Shown piece after piece: positions 32,835-32,885 of a DNA stretch of 32,885 bases; position 1 is the first letter of the stretch; every line of letters begins with the position of its first letter. A program made the translations under genes and the position numbers. The notes below the pieces were generated by a model that searched no databases, was not told the origin of the DNA, and saw only the letters and a program-made list of their open reading frames with translations. Source of the stretch: Pedobacter zeaxanthinifaciens (lineage in GTDB: Bacteria; Bacteroidota; Bacteroidia; Sphingobacteriales; Sphingobacteriaceae); the NCBI RefSeq assembly GCF_003313335.1, contig NZ_QMHP01000018.1:5218-38102 (forward strand). The letters run 5' to 3'.

Positions 32835-32885
32835 TGGACTGCCCCCAAAAAGTTAGACACTTAATGGGGGCATTTTTATGAGTAG
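32835..32885 (+). mobile_element. Left end of an IS3-like insertion sequence (truncated by window edge)
   Basis: From 32835 the sequence TGGACTGCCCCCAAAAAG continues as AGTTAGACAC, resembling the terminal inverted repeats of IS3-family elements (recognised from memory). Within it TGCCCCC (32840-32846) and GGGGGCA (32866-32872) form a 7-bp stem followed by a short T-run, and an ATG at 32878 (Met-Ser-...) fits the start of a transposase orfA. The remainder is beyond the window, so identity, direct repeats and intactness cannot be checked. Confidence 0.6.

Noticed and set aside
1..32885. CRISPR arrays, tRNA or rRNA genes
   Set aside because: No regularly spaced identical repeats with unique spacers and no cloverleaf or rRNA-like segment was recognised; the octamer arrays have no spacers.

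Overview
The window looks like chromosomal DNA from a Bacteroidota bacterium, most likely a Sphingobacteriaceae (Pedobacter-like) member. The evidence is a type IX secretion/gliding-type module (gliding C-terminal domain protein, PorP/SprF protein, OmpA-TPR-propeller protein), a DnaE with a fused N-terminal proofreading exonuclease, Bacteroidota-typical families (DUF3078, DUF2721, DUF4268, split transketolase), a very AT-rich intergenic composition, and promoter elements of the Bacteroidota type (TTTG, about 19-20 nt, TAnnTTTG), best seen before trxA. No rRNA, tRNA, CRISPR array or complete mobile element was recognised. An IS3-like left end begins at the extreme right edge.

Left part (1-9.6 kb): an intergenic repeat block, a sugar kinase of the BadF/NAGK type (-) with a good terminator, threonine aldolase (+), a DUF2721 membrane protein (-), a likely accC-ribE-DUF4268 operon (+), a secreted TPR protein (-), a small coiled-coil protein (+) and a 7TM-PAS histidine kinase (-).

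Middle part (9.6-18.7 kb): exonuclease-DnaE fusion (+), thioredoxin (+) with a consensus promoter and terminator, a Crp/Fnr regulator (-), a GyrI-like effector-binding protein gene broken by one in-frame stop codon (-), a DUF58 protein (-), a DUF3078 outer-surface protein (+), a small GNAT-like protein (-) and a tiny secreted Lys/Ala-rich protein (-).

Right-middle part (18.8-25.9 kb), all on the minus strand: an operon of class-III aminotransferase, OmpR-type response regulator and histidine kinase; an ECF sigma factor, a membrane protein with three FxVPxxYF motifs (candidate anti-sigma) and a small Spy/CpxP-like periplasmic protein; and a two-subunit transketolase.

Right end (26.1-32.8 kb): a four-gene plus-strand cassette encoding a secreted collagen-like protein with a long uninterrupted Gly-X-Y rod, a type IX cargo with a gliding-type C-terminal domain, a PorP/SprF partner, and an OmpA-family TPR/propeller lipoprotein-like anchor. 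This is the most interesting unit and probably builds or displays a surface structure. Recurrent intergenic repeats are the second theme: arrays of a degenerate octamer (consensus ACYAATGA) lie just upstream of the threonine aldolase, accC and trxA genes, always in the same orientation.
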